DNA of 64,000 nucleotides. It comes from a bacterium (GTDB lineage: Bacteria > Electryoneota > Electryoneia > Electryoneales > Electryoneaceae). Where the stretch lies: the NCBI GenBank assembly GCA_028278125.1, contig JANQEY010000014.1, positions 1 through 64,000 on the forward strand, written 5' to 3'. The notes under the pieces are model-generated. The model was given only the letters and a program-made list of their open reading frames with translations, had not been told where the DNA came from and searched no databases. The translations under genes were made by a program, and so were the position numbers. Positions 17,683-26,814 of this stretch are shown here, piece by piece (position 1 is the stretch's first letter; each line of letters opens with the position of its first letter).

Positions 17683-17713
17683 GATTAATTAATAGCTTGA
17701 TGGTTACAGGATT

Positions 17714-19528
17714 ATGATTGTACTTGGTATTCATGATGGTCATTGTTCATCTGCGTGTCTAATGCAAGATGGCAAACTGCTGGCACTGGCTGCGGAGGAG
17801 AGGTTTACCAGACTAAAAAATGATCATGGGTATCCATACCATGCGATAGAGTTCTGCCTGGAGCAGGTCAGCCTAAAGCCGGAAGACCTAGATGAAGTGG
17901 CTTTTGCAACAAAGGATATGAGTATCTTTTCTGTTGGTTTAAAGGCAATTGCGACATTTGATGGCAAGGACTGGACACGATTACATCGTGACTACTGGAA
18001 GCCGAAATTGTATGAAGGCATTGAAAATACTGAAGTATTTGAGCAACTGTGGAGGGATGAACGCTTCAAGGATCTGGAGCACTACTACGATTTTTCGTCT
18101 GTAGATGGAAGTTATGCGTCATTGACAAATTCGAGGCTTTCTCGGTCAATTCGCATCGAGGGTGTGAAACGCCATCTGGCGGTACCAGAGGAAAAGATCA
18201 GGTTCTATGATCATCATTCCTGTCATGCGTACTATGCGCTATTCGGTAGCCCAATCCGCCAAGATAATACAATGATATACACATTGGATGGTGGAGGTGA
18301 TTCAGCTGTATCTACACTATTCCGTTTTAAGGATGGTGTTGTGCAAGAGTTGGCGCGGTCAAATCGTGTTGATATTGCACGCATATATCGTGAGTTGACT
18401 CATATTATGGGGATGAAGCTGGGTGAGCACGAATTTAAGGTAATGGGGCTTGCTCCGTATGTAACCGACCGTGAATTCAAGAAAAGCTGGTCTGTTTTTG
18501 ATGGTGTTTTTGGCGTCAAGGATGATCTTATATGCTATGAGGAAGGTCGGCGCCCGAAGGATCTCTATTTCCACTTTAAGGATGCTTTTGAGGGGCACCG
18601 TTTTGACGGTATCGCAGCTGCTGTACAGCACATGGCTGAAACGAGTGTGCGGCGCTGGTTCAAGACTACACAGGAAAAATACAGTTCACGCTATGCAGTG
18701 TTCGCTGGTGGCGTGGCGATGAATGTAAAGTTGAATATGCTGCTAGCGGAAGAATCATACATGGATGATTTTTATGTATGCCCTAGCCCGACGGATGATA
18801 CTCTTTGTGTTGGAGCCTGTTACATGGCTGAACTCCAGCGGGATCCTGGGGTGTGGAATAGACTTGAGCCGATAAGCGATCCTTATCTGGGGCCGGAATT
18901 TGGTAGGTCTGTTATCTTGCAGGCTATAAGGGATAACAACCTTGGTAGTGAATGTGTAGTTGAGGAGGGTGTTACAGACCAGCGTACAGCAGAACTTCTG
19001 GCGCAGAATATGGTGGTTGCTAGGTGTAGTGGTCGAATGGAATTCGGACAGCGTGCTATGGGTAATCGCTCAATTCTTGCAAACCCACGTACTGGAGATA
19101 CGGTGGAAAAGATCAATACTCAGATCAAGTATCGTGATTTCTGGATGCCATTTGCCCCTGTCATACTCGCGGAAAGAGCAAATGACTATCTGGAGTCGGA
19201 GAATCCTAACATAAAGCGTTCCTACATGATGATAGGCTCAAGAACGACGTTACAGGGCAGGACAGAACTGCCGGCAGCCATACATCGTGGGGACGGTACC
19301 GCACGACCACAGGTTCTCCAGCGTAATCAGAATCATGGTTATTATGACATTATCAAGGAGTTTGAGAAATTGACTGGGACGGGAGCACTGCTAAATACCT
19401 CATTCAATCTTCACGGTGAGCCTATTGTATGTACACCATCTGATGCCATCAGTACATTTCAAAGAAGTGAGCTGGATGTTCTTTTAATGGATGATATTGC
19501 TATCATACGCGGTCAAACATCCAAATGA
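17714..19528 (+). CDS. NodU/CmcH-family carbamoyltransferase (second copy)
   Basis: 604 residues with the family landmarks: HHSCHAYYALFGSP near 168, YTLDGGGDSA near 189, HEFKVMGLAPY near 238, GGVAMNVKLN near 332, and EFGQRAMGNRSI near 439. It should carbamoylate a sugar hydroxyl using carbamoyl phosphate and ATP. It is clearly diverged from the copy at 1178, so it is not a recent duplicate. The next gene, an ATP-grasp ligase, starts within its last codons (ATGA overlap), suggesting the two act on the same intermediate. By context the target is the nonulosonic acid or a sugar next to it. Confidence 0.92.
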   Translation: MIVLGIHDGHCSSACLMQDGKLLALAAEERFTRLKNDHGYPYHAIEFCLEQVSLKPEDLDEVAFATKDMSIFSVGLKAIATFDGKDWTRLHRDYWKPKLYEGIENTEVFEQLWRDERFKDLEHYYDFSSVDGSYASLTNSRLSRSIRIEGVKRHLAVPEEKIRFYDHHSCHAYYALFGSPIRQDNTMIYTLDGGGDSAVSTLFRFKDGVVQELARSNRVDIARIYRELTHIMGMKLGEHEFKVMGLAPYVTDREFKKSWSVFDGVFGVKDDLICYEEGRRPKDLYFHFKDAFEGHRFDGIAAAVQHMAETSVRRWFKTTQEKYSSRYAVFAGGVAMNVKLNMLLAEESYMDDFYVCPSPTDDTLCVGACYMAELQRDPGVWNRLEPISDPYLGPEFGRSVILQAIRDNNLGSECVVEEGVTDQRTAELLAQNMVVARCSGRMEFGQRAMGNRSILANPRTGDTVEKINTQIKYRDFWMPFAPVILAERANDYLESENPNIKRSYMMIGSRTTLQGRTELPAAIHRGDGTARPQVLQRNQNHGYYDIIKEFEKLTGTGALLNTSFNLHGEPIVCTPSDAISTFQRSELDVLLMDDIAIIRGQTSK

Positions 19529-20571
19529 GTCGCGCAGTTACAGTACTGCTTACCCCGGGCGGTGGGCCAGGCATTCTAGCACAGATTGCCTCCCTTACAG
19601 GGTCAAGAAAGTACCAAGCACGTATTGTGCTTGCTGATAGTAATCCAGCGTCAGGTAACCTGTTTCTGGATGAAGTGGACGCACGTTACTTGCTCCCTCC
19701 ATGCAATAGCGAATCCTATATTCCTGCATTGTTACGTCTGATAAAGAAAGAAGACATAGACATACATTATTCCGGTTTGGATGAAGAGATGCCTATTTTG
19801 GCGCAACATATGGATGAACTGCGCTCGGCAGGATGCCATTATCTGCTGCCAAGTAAAGAGTCATTAAATGCCGCATTGGATAAACAACGAGCTCACTCAT
19901 TGCTTTCAGAGCGCATTAGGATGCCACGCACTTTTGTTCTTGATGAGGATTTTGACGCCGTCTCTATATACGATGAGTTATATGGCAAAGTAATAATAAA
20001 GGCTACGAAGTCCAGAGGTGGACGGTATATCTATATTCCGGAGGATCTGGATGAATATCACTTCTATATCAACAGGGCAAAAAGATTGATACAAGATGGT
20101 GGTCATGTATTCGTTGTCCAGGAGTTGATTGAGGGGGATGAGTATAATGTTAGTACGTTGCATGATTTGTCTTCACAGTTGATATATGCCGTCAGTAGAA
20201 AGAAGTTCGAGAAACGGAACATTAAGAGTACTACTATTGCGGCAGTTATTGAGAAACGTGAAGATGTTATTGAAATGACAACCTCTTCATTGGAGATACT
20301 TGGTTTAACAGTGGGATTTAATAATGTTGAAATTATTGTATCTGATGTTAATAACAAGCCTTACTTTATCGAAGTAAATGGTGGTCGGACTGCAGCCCAG
20401 GATATGAATCTGGTGGCATCCGGCATAAATGTAACAGATCATATGATAGATATAATAAGTGGGGAACATCTTGAACCTATCTCGCATCCAGAGGATGGGA
20501 TTGCAATTCTGAAAATTAGAAAAGATGTTGTAGTCAACTATTCGGATATTTTATCTGTATCCACAGCCTAG
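19525..20571 (+). CDS. ATP-grasp ligase
   Basis: 348 residues with an N-terminal pre-ATP-grasp Rossmann region (TPGGGPGILAQI near 10) and an ATP-grasp fold: KVIIKATKSRGGR near 154, VVQELIEGDEYN near 195 (the EL pair and acidic metal ligands), and KPYFIEVNGGRTA near 276. Related proteins are carbamoyl-phosphate synthase large-chain-like and PylC-like carboxylate-amine ligases. It is coupled to the carbamoyltransferase gene and precedes comB-like by 14 bases. A tempting role is to join a carboxylate, perhaps sulfolactate, to an amino sugar, or to make a carbamoyl donor. Neither is shown by the sequence. Confidence 0.82.
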   Translation: MSRAVTVLLTPGGGPGILAQIASLTGSRKYQARIVLADSNPASGNLFLDEVDARYLLPPCNSESYIPALLRLIKKEDIDIHYSGLDEEMPILAQHMDELRSAGCHYLLPSKESLNAALDKQRAHSLLSERIRMPRTFVLDEDFDAVSIYDELYGKVIIKATKSRGGRYIYIPEDLDEYHFYINRAKRLIQDGGHVFVVQELIEGDEYNVSTLHDLSSQLIYAVSRKKFEKRNIKSTTIAAVIEKREDVIEMTTSSLEILGLTVGFNNVEIIVSDVNNKPYFIEVNGGRTAAQDMNLVASGINVTDHMIDIISGEHLEPISHPEDGIAILKIRKDVVVNYSDILSVSTA

Positions 20572-20585
20572 TGTTTATATAAATT

Positions 20586-21248
20586 ATGTCAGTCTGTAAT
20601 ACACTTAAAGAGAAGGCGAATCTAGGCCAGTGCGTTGTTGTTATTGACGTATTTAGATCCAGTAATACAATTATTGAGTTATTATGCAATGGCGCTAGTC
20701 GAGTTGTACCTGTTGAAGATATACAAGTAGCGGAAGAACTGAAAGAGTCAAATCCAAGTTGGCTGTTTTTTGGAGAACGTAGAGGTATACGTCTTCCAGG
20801 ATGTGATGGTGATAATTCTCCTGTGCAAAACGACATTGATGTTGATGGTAAAATAGTCATTCTAACAACATCTGGCGGCACGCGTTGCATCTCGGCCTGT
20901 ACAGACGAACAGGATGTATTTATTGGGAGTTTTTCCAATGCTACAGCTCTGACCGAAGCCCTTCATACATATGATCGTAGCCAGGTCAGTTTCTGGGCAG
21001 TAGGTGTTAATGGAGAGGTTAGTGCAGAGGAAGATGTCTTATGCGCGCAATTTCTTGACAACTATCTACATGGACATAGTCTGGATTTTCCCGAGACGCG
21101 CAGGAAATTGTTGGAAGTTGAAGGCGCTGCACGCTTACGGCAATTAGGGCAGCTTAAAGACCTCGATTATTGCACTACGTTAGATATCAGAAAATCAGTG
21201 CCTAGGCGCAAATGTTTAAATAAACATCTATGGTGCTTTGAGCTATGA
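20586..21248 (+). CDS. comB: 2-phosphosulfolactate phosphatase family protein (ComB-like)
   Basis: 220 residues. Family landmarks in order are VVVIDVFRSSNTIIELL (residues 17-33), VVPVEDIQVAEEL (40-52), GERRGIRLPGCDGDNSP (63-79), ILTTSGGTRCISA (92-104) and VFIGSFSNATALTEAL (111-126). ComB is a magnesium-dependent phosphatase that turns 2-phosphosulfolactate into sulfolactate. It is slightly shorter than typical members at the C-terminus. The stop overlaps the start of the NeuB-type gene (ATGA). With ComA-like at 14595 it completes a two-step route from phosphoenolpyruvate and sulfite to sulfolactate. It might instead dephosphorylate a sugar acid 9-phosphate made by the neighbouring synthase. 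Confidence 0.85.
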   Translation: MSVCNTLKEKANLGQCVVVIDVFRSSNTIIELLCNGASRVVPVEDIQVAEELKESNPSWLFFGERRGIRLPGCDGDNSPVQNDIDVDGKIVILTTSGGTRCISACTDEQDVFIGSFSNATALTEALHTYDRSQVSFWAVGVNGEVSAEEDVLCAQFLDNYLHGHSLDFPETRRKLLEVEGAARLRQLGQLKDLDYCTTLDIRKSVPRRKCLNKHLWCFEL

Positions 21249-22213
21249 GGGTCATGTCTGAGAAAGTAATTATTATCGCCGAAGTTGGAACAAATCATGA
21301 TGGTGAAATCGAAAGGGCATTTGCGCATATAGATTCTGCCGCAGAATCTGGTGCTGATGTAGTTAAGTTCCAGAGTTTTCTAGCTGATGAGATGGTGGCA
21401 ATAGATGATGATAATTATGAATTACTAAAGAAGCTTGAAATGCCAAAGGAGTGGTATCCAGAGCTCATGACAAGATGCCATGAGAGGGGAGTGCGGTTCC
21501 TGTCAACTGCCACTAATTTTACATCACTTGAATGGATGGAGGAGTATGGGGCTTGGGGGTACAAAGTTGCTTCTTGTAATATCACGCATAAGCCGTTGAT
21601 AGATAAACTTATTGAGATCAGGAAGCCAGTTTTTATCTCCACTGGACTAGCTAGTTTGGATGAGATCAAAGAGTTGCAATCGTATTGTAGGACGAATGGA
21701 TTAAGAGACTATACTTTTCTACACTGTGTAAGCAAGTATCCAACACCTTATAGTTCAATGAGACTGAAAAATATTTCAGCGCTTAAAGACATGCTAGATT
21801 GTGATATTGGCTTTTCTGATCATTCTCCCGGTATAAATATGCCAGTTGCCGCAGTAGCCCTTGGTGCAAGAGTGATTGAGAAGCATTTTTCCCTTGATGG
21901 AAATGGGGTAAGTCCGGATCATGCTGTTTCGCTTTTACCTACCATGTTTAGTTCCATGTGCAAAGCTATCAGGGAAACAGAGGACGCGTTAGTTGTAGAT
22001 TTCAGTCCAGATAACGATGCAATATTCAAAAACAGACGATCATTGCACTTTGTCAACAAAAAAAATAAGGGTGATGTGATATCTGATGATGATGTAAAAA
22101 TCATTAGACCCGAGGATGGAATGCTTCCAGATCAGCTTAATTCGGTTATAGGTAAAATAGTCCTTGAAGATGTTGAAGCAGACCAACCGATAACATTAAA
22201 CCTTTTGAAGTAG
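21245..22213 (+). CDS. NeuB/PseI-family nonulosonic acid synthase
   Basis: 322 residues. The NeuB barrel motifs EVGTNHDG near 12, VVKFQSF near 38, LHCVSKYPTPYSS near 159, GFSDHSPG near 195 and AVALGARVIEKHFSLD near 206 are followed by a C-terminal SAF (antifreeze-like) domain with NRRSLHFV near 260 and a terminal IGKIVLEDVEADQPI. These enzymes condense phosphoenolpyruvate with a six-carbon amino sugar. Placed after pseB, pseC and pseG it is the natural pseudaminic acid synthase of the first set, though PseI-type identity is not proved by the motifs. Translationally coupled to comB-like. Confidence 0.9.
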   Translation: MRVMSEKVIIIAEVGTNHDGEIERAFAHIDSAAESGADVVKFQSFLADEMVAIDDDNYELLKKLEMPKEWYPELMTRCHERGVRFLSTATNFTSLEWMEEYGAWGYKVASCNITHKPLIDKLIEIRKPVFISTGLASLDEIKELQSYCRTNGLRDYTFLHCVSKYPTPYSSMRLKNISALKDMLDCDIGFSDHSPGINMPVAAVALGARVIEKHFSLDGNGVSPDHAVSLLPTMFSSMCKAIRETEDALVVDFSPDNDAIFKNRRSLHFVNKKNKGDVISDDDVKIIRPEDGMLPDQLNSVIGKIVLEDVEADQPITLNLLK

Positions 22214-22228
22214 AGGTATATTGTTCTA

Positions 22229-22921
22229 GTGACAGATAAGCGCATATTAGTTGTGGCGGCGCATCCTGATGATGAAGTACTTGGATGTGGAGGTACTATT
22301 GCTCGACACGTTGTAGAGGGAGATCAAGTCGCAGTAGTTATTATGGGAGAGGGTATAACCAGTCGCGATAGGCACAGAAGTGTTGATATGCGAAAGGATG
22401 AGATGAGCATGTTGAGAGAGAAGGCAAAACAGGCTCACGCTACCTTAGGAGTTCATTCATCTCATTTCTTTAGTTTTCCTGATAACAGAATGGACTCTGT
22501 TGAAAGGCTTGAGATGATTAAAGTAATTGAAGATGTGGTAAGGGAATATCGGCCTGATACTGTATACACTCATTTTTCAGGTGACCTGAATATCGATCAT
22601 AGATGTGTTCATGATGCAGTAGTTACAGCCTGTCGTCCCTTGCCAGGACATTCTGTTAATTCACTGATTTTCTTCGAGGTGCTGTCTAGTACAGAATTCA
22701 GGCCATCATCTCCTTGCACAGGATTTGCGCCAAATGTGTATATTGATATTGAAGAGACTTTAGGTATCAAGATCGAGGCAATGAGAGCGTATGAGTCAGA
22801 ATTATGTGATTTCCCCCATCCAAGATCATTAGCTGCAATAGAGCATTTGGCTAAGTGGCGTGGTGCCAGTGTAGGTAAGAAGTCTGCAGAGGCATTTATG
22901 CTTGGCAGGTCAGTTCTCTAA
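22229..22921 (+). CDS. PIG-L family deacetylase (LmbE-like)
   Basis: 230 residues, GTG start. The zinc site AHPDDEVLGCGG near residue 11 and the distal His in DHRCVHDAVV near 129 are intact. Family members remove N-acetyl groups from GlcNAc-containing substrates. At the end of the first nonulosonic acid block it would free an amino group on the sugar, which a ligase or acyltransferase could then re-acylate. This fits with the ATP-grasp gene two genes upstream. Substrate level (nucleotide sugar, free sugar acid or glycan) is unknown. Confidence 0.9.
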   Translation: MTDKRILVVAAHPDDEVLGCGGTIARHVVEGDQVAVVIMGEGITSRDRHRSVDMRKDEMSMLREKAKQAHATLGVHSSHFFSFPDNRMDSVERLEMIKVIEDVVREYRPDTVYTHFSGDLNIDHRCVHDAVVTACRPLPGHSVNSLIFFEVLSSTEFRPSSPCTGFAPNVYIDIEETLGIKIEAMRAYESELCDFPHPRSLAAIEHLAKWRGASVGKKSAEAFMLGRSVL

Positions 22922-23043
22922 AGTTAAAAGTTTCCTTTGTTATTAGATTATGGATATCCAGCAGTGCGCTATTACCGCTGTGTTTTATAATTCCATAGTT
23001 TTATACGTATTTATATTTCAAGCTAAGTGATTTTGAAAGGCCG

Positions 23044-24843
23044 ATGTTTCTAATAACCACCGGGAATACTGAATTCTGGGGTAAGGATGATAAATATTTG
23101 CTCCTTGGTGGGTGGTGTTTTGACTACGCCAATAAAAAAGCATTGCAGGATATGAACTGTCAGGTGATGGAATATCCATGGGATGACGCAGTTCTGGCAG
23201 ATGCTGCTGCCAAATTTTGTGACGATTTTTATGAAGCTGCAATTGTGGAATTGGCAGGTATACTTAACGCGATACATGAGGAGAAGCATGATGTAAGGTA
23301 CTGGCGGATAATTGTCGGGCCGTGGCTGCTTCGATTTGTGCATGTTGTATATGATAGGTATTTTTGTCTAAAAACTGCGTTTGATGATTATCCAGATCTT
23401 GAAACCATAGGTCTTAACTCAAATGCATATCGAACCATGTATGATTGGTATGATTTTGCGAATGCAATAGAGTCTGATTTATATAACCTCCAACTTTATA
23501 CTCGTATTCTGGAATGGATGGGTAGTGACGTAGTAAAAAAAAATCCACGATCCACCTCAAATAATGAAGTTGCATGTTCGCCAGTTAGATATCGCCTAAT
23601 ACGCACAATCAGGCATCTGGCAAAAAGAATCCATGATGGGTTTGATAATGTTCTGGGTAATACAAAACTTATCCGAATTAGTGGGTTGTTTAATAATAAA
23701 ATCAATGAACTTAAACTTTGCGCTTCTACAGGATTTACAGTTTGGCCAATGCCACGTGAGATTCGCAATAAGAGATTTATCGAATCAATTCGAAAACGTA
23801 ATTCAGTCAGGAGTAAGTTAAGGAATTTTTCTGTTTCATCTGGTAGTGAGGCATTTGCAAATCTATTTAGTAGTATTTTGCCGGATGAAATACCACTCTG
23901 CTATCTTGAAGGTTATACGGATATGTTGGAGGAAGCGAAAAGGAATAAACCGCAGAATATTAGAGTATTGGCTTCCGTATATGGCTGGAAGAGCGATGAA
24001 ATGTTTAAGTTTACAGCTGCTAACGCTATGGAAAGTGGGTGTAGATTGATAGGATCACAACATGGTGGTGCTGTTAGTGGTATTGCTGTACAAACACCTA
24101 TGGAAAAGCATATTGTCAGTGTCGTAGATGAATTTTGCACATTTGGGCAATGGGCAGAGAAAGCAGATATCTATCCAAATGCAGTGTCATGCCCAAGCCC
24201 AGATATGCAGAAGTTATTAGATATAGAAACCTCAGGATATAAACAGAGTCGCCAGGTACTCTATGTAGGTACGACTGTCCCACGTTTTTTTATTCACTTT
24301 AAGCACGGACCACTGAGTAGTCAATACTTAGAATATCAGGATTGGCAGTCAAGGTTTATTCGATCATTATCAGATGATATCAGAGTGGAAATGTTACTCA
24401 GACTAACTGATACTGATTGGAATAGTAGGGAAGTTCTGTCTGAACATTTCCGTGATTTGCAATTTGATGACTTCTCCACTCCCTTTATAAAGCAAGTATT
24501 ACAAAGTCGTGTTGTCGTAGTTGATAATCTGAATACTACATTTACGGAAGCTCTGCTGCTAAACAGGCCGACACTCATTTTTTTGAATCCCGCATATTAC
24601 AGAATTCATAAAGAAGCGGATAGATATTTAGATAAGCTAATGGATGCCGGAATTCTATTCTATGATCCTCAAGACGCGGCCGTGAAACTAATTGATATTT
24701 TTAAGGACCCTGAAGCATGGTGGAACGAGACAGCTGTGCAAAATTCCAGGATAGGTTTTTTGCAACACTATATCTTACGTAAGGAATCGTGGTTGTCAGC
24801 ATGGAAAAAAGTACTTGATACTAACCTGTCTGCACCAAAATGA
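23044..24843 (+). CDS. LIC12162-type putative surface-glycan transferase
   Basis: 599 residues. The opening LITTGNTEFWGKDDKYLLLG and the following W-C-F-D pattern are those of the LIC12162 family (TIGR04331 type), first named in Leptospira surface-polysaccharide clusters. The middle part contains GSQHGGAVSGI near 337 and the C-terminal part NTTFTEALLLNRPTLIFLNP near 498, which look like the donor-site end of a GT-B glycosyltransferase. It probably transfers a nonulosonic-type residue or other activated sugar, but no member I know has a proven activity. It begins about 120 bases after the deacetylase gene. Confidence 0.75.
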   Translation: MFLITTGNTEFWGKDDKYLLLGGWCFDYANKKALQDMNCQVMEYPWDDAVLADAAAKFCDDFYEAAIVELAGILNAIHEEKHDVRYWRIIVGPWLLRFVHVVYDRYFCLKTAFDDYPDLETIGLNSNAYRTMYDWYDFANAIESDLYNLQLYTRILEWMGSDVVKKNPRSTSNNEVACSPVRYRLIRTIRHLAKRIHDGFDNVLGNTKLIRISGLFNNKINELKLCASTGFTVWPMPREIRNKRFIESIRKRNSVRSKLRNFSVSSGSEAFANLFSSILPDEIPLCYLEGYTDMLEEAKRNKPQNIRVLASVYGWKSDEMFKFTAANAMESGCRLIGSQHGGAVSGIAVQTPMEKHIVSVVDEFCTFGQWAEKADIYPNAVSCPSPDMQKLLDIETSGYKQSRQVLYVGTTVPRFFIHFKHGPLSSQYLEYQDWQSRFIRSLSDDIRVEMLLRLTDTDWNSREVLSEHFRDLQFDDFSTPFIKQVLQSRVVVVDNLNTTFTEALLLNRPTLIFLNPAYYRIHKEADRYLDKLMDAGILFYDPQDAAVKLIDIFKDPEAWWNETAVQNSRIGFLQHYILRKESWLSAWKKVLDTNLSAPK

Positions 24844-24876
24844 ATATCTTATATCTGAGCAAGGATAAATAGTGTT

Positions 24877-26814
24877 GTGCAGAATAGAAATGTATTTATA
24901 GAACGATACTCCATGTGCCAGGCAGTAATACTATTGCCTTTGTTAAGGAGTGCGAAACGCATTGTTTTCCATAGAACGTCGAGTGATGAGGCTACTAGGA
25001 ATAGCATATTTGCAAAACTGGTAGAGAATTTAATAGGTTGCGGAAACAGGCGTGAGGTTATCCAGCAGACGCCAATGGAGAAGATCCTCTCCCATGAGTG
25101 GCAGGCCAACAAAAAAGCCGCATTGCAGATTTCTGCTCAAAAAGAGATAGTTTATAGCTCATTTGCCTGCAAAGTTGCCTTAAATATTATTGATGATGAG
25201 CAAGTTGTTAAGTACTTCCAGGGAGAGCTTACGAGGATTGTATCACGGCATCTGCAATATAAAGCTCAGTGTGAAGATTTGTGTAAAGAGGATGAACCTT
25301 GGTTGTTCATAGAAGAAGAAGCGGATGCTAGCAATGCTGTAGGCTTTTTTAGCAAGATTCGTATGGCGGTAATGAAGTTTTGCAGTTTAGTTGCTAGTTT
25401 GTTACGTATGCTTTGGGTGATAGGGGTAAGTTTGTTTGTCCCTGTTGGGTATGTAGTGTTGAGAGTCCCTAGAGGCTTTTTACGAAAGAAAAAATTGCAA
25501 CATTATGATGTCGCTATGCCTGTAATGTGGGGGTTTCATGATGAAGGTGGGAGTGTGCATGGTGGTGTACGTAAAAGGCAAGATGATACCTATCTGTATG
25601 GGGATAGAATAAAGCCAGGTAGGGTTGTACACATCTTTGGTAAGTGGTCGTTCACTCCTGAAAAGAAGCAGTCGTATAAAGAATATATGGATAGGCACGG
25701 TTTGGCATATGCAGATAATAAACAGTTCCGTCTTACTGGTAGTTTTATACAGTTAGCATGGCGTACCGAATGGAATTTGATCAAAGCTGTGCTTTCTAAT
25801 TTGCTGCGGATTAAGATCGATAGAATGCAACTTGTGTTGGTTCAGATGTTGCCAAAATTACTTTATTATTATCTTGAAAAGCATCTGGAGATTGAGAATG
25901 TACGCTACAGTGTTGAGCTGGTCAGGGATGATTACAATGCTGGTCATGTGATAAATACATTGTTATGCAGGAAGTACAAAAGGCAAACCATTGGCATACA
26001 GCATACAGCATCACCATATGATGCCCCGCAACTGGCGTTTGTTGAATTCGATCGCTACTCATTATATGGCAATTTGTATGAAAAGTTGTTTTCTCCTTTT
26101 TGGAATGAACAACAGGTAGTGCCAACAGGGAGGGAAGGTCTTGATTGGGTGATTGAGATCTATAAAGATCATTCCCATATCTCTGATTTAAAAGAGCGTA
26201 TGAGAAAACTATATCAGGAAAGGAAGTATACGGTTGTTATCTTGTTTCCTGGTGTTGCTGAGCGCTGCCTGGTAAATCGTTGGAAAGAGATGTACAGGGG
26301 GCTCGAGTTAGTGATGAATACAGATGCCGATGTGAATGTTTTTCTGCGGTTTAGACAGTTGGCGCACCTGGAGTATGAGTATACACAATGCTTCAAAGAA
26401 CTGGCTGAGAAAGATGAGCGTTTTATACTGGATCACGATAATTTTCTAACCCAGGACCTGATGGCAATAAGTGATCTTATTATTACACCTAATGCATCGC
26501 TTGGGATTAATGAAGCATCTGCTGTTGATAAGAAGGTGCTTACTTTTGATTATACAAATACTGCTACATTGTATTTTGATGGATTTGGAGATGACTTTGT
26601 TATGACTACTGCTGAACAAGTTCAGAATGCATTCATTGGACTTGAAAATGATTTTAGTGGTTTTCATTGTGACTGGGATGGTATGAAAATGTCTCTGAAT
26701 TATCACACTGATGGAAGAAACTGTGAACGTTTACATGATGCAGTCTATGAAATGATTGAGTGTGCGAACACGGATCTTTCTTTAGAAAAAGTGGCAAGTG
26801 AGAGGTGTGTATGA
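24877..26814 (+). CDS. Unclassified surface-carbohydrate biosynthesis protein, GT-B-like
   Basis: 645 residues from a GTG with AAGGA 11 bases upstream. A hydrophobic stretch near residues 165-195 may anchor it in the inner membrane. The C-terminal half has GIQHTASPYDAP near 374 and ITPNASLGINEAS near 535, the kind of His-containing and small-residue motifs that form the acceptor and donor sites of GT-B enzymes. It resembles the proteins at 23044 and 44501 in organisation. The stop overlaps the next gene by four bases (ATGA). I do not recognise a characterised homologue; glycosyl transfer is the best guess. Confidence 0.6.
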   Translation: MQNRNVFIERYSMCQAVILLPLLRSAKRIVFHRTSSDEATRNSIFAKLVENLIGCGNRREVIQQTPMEKILSHEWQANKKAALQISAQKEIVYSSFACKVALNIIDDEQVVKYFQGELTRIVSRHLQYKAQCEDLCKEDEPWLFIEEEADASNAVGFFSKIRMAVMKFCSLVASLLRMLWVIGVSLFVPVGYVVLRVPRGFLRKKKLQHYDVAMPVMWGFHDEGGSVHGGVRKRQDDTYLYGDRIKPGRVVHIFGKWSFTPEKKQSYKEYMDRHGLAYADNKQFRLTGSFIQLAWRTEWNLIKAVLSNLLRIKIDRMQLVLVQMLPKLLYYYLEKHLEIENVRYSVELVRDDYNAGHVINTLLCRKYKRQTIGIQHTASPYDAPQLAFVEFDRYSLYGNLYEKLFSPFWNEQQVVPTGREGLDWVIEIYKDHSHISDLKERMRKLYQERKYTVVILFPGVAERCLVNRWKEMYRGLELVMNTDADVNVFLRFRQLAHLEYEYTQCFKELAEKDERFILDHDNFLTQDLMAISDLIITPNASLGINEASAVDKKVLTFDYTNTATLYFDGFGDDFVMTTAEQVQNAFIGLENDFSGFHCDWDGMKMSLNYHTDGRNCERLHDAVYEMIECANTDLSLEKVASERCV

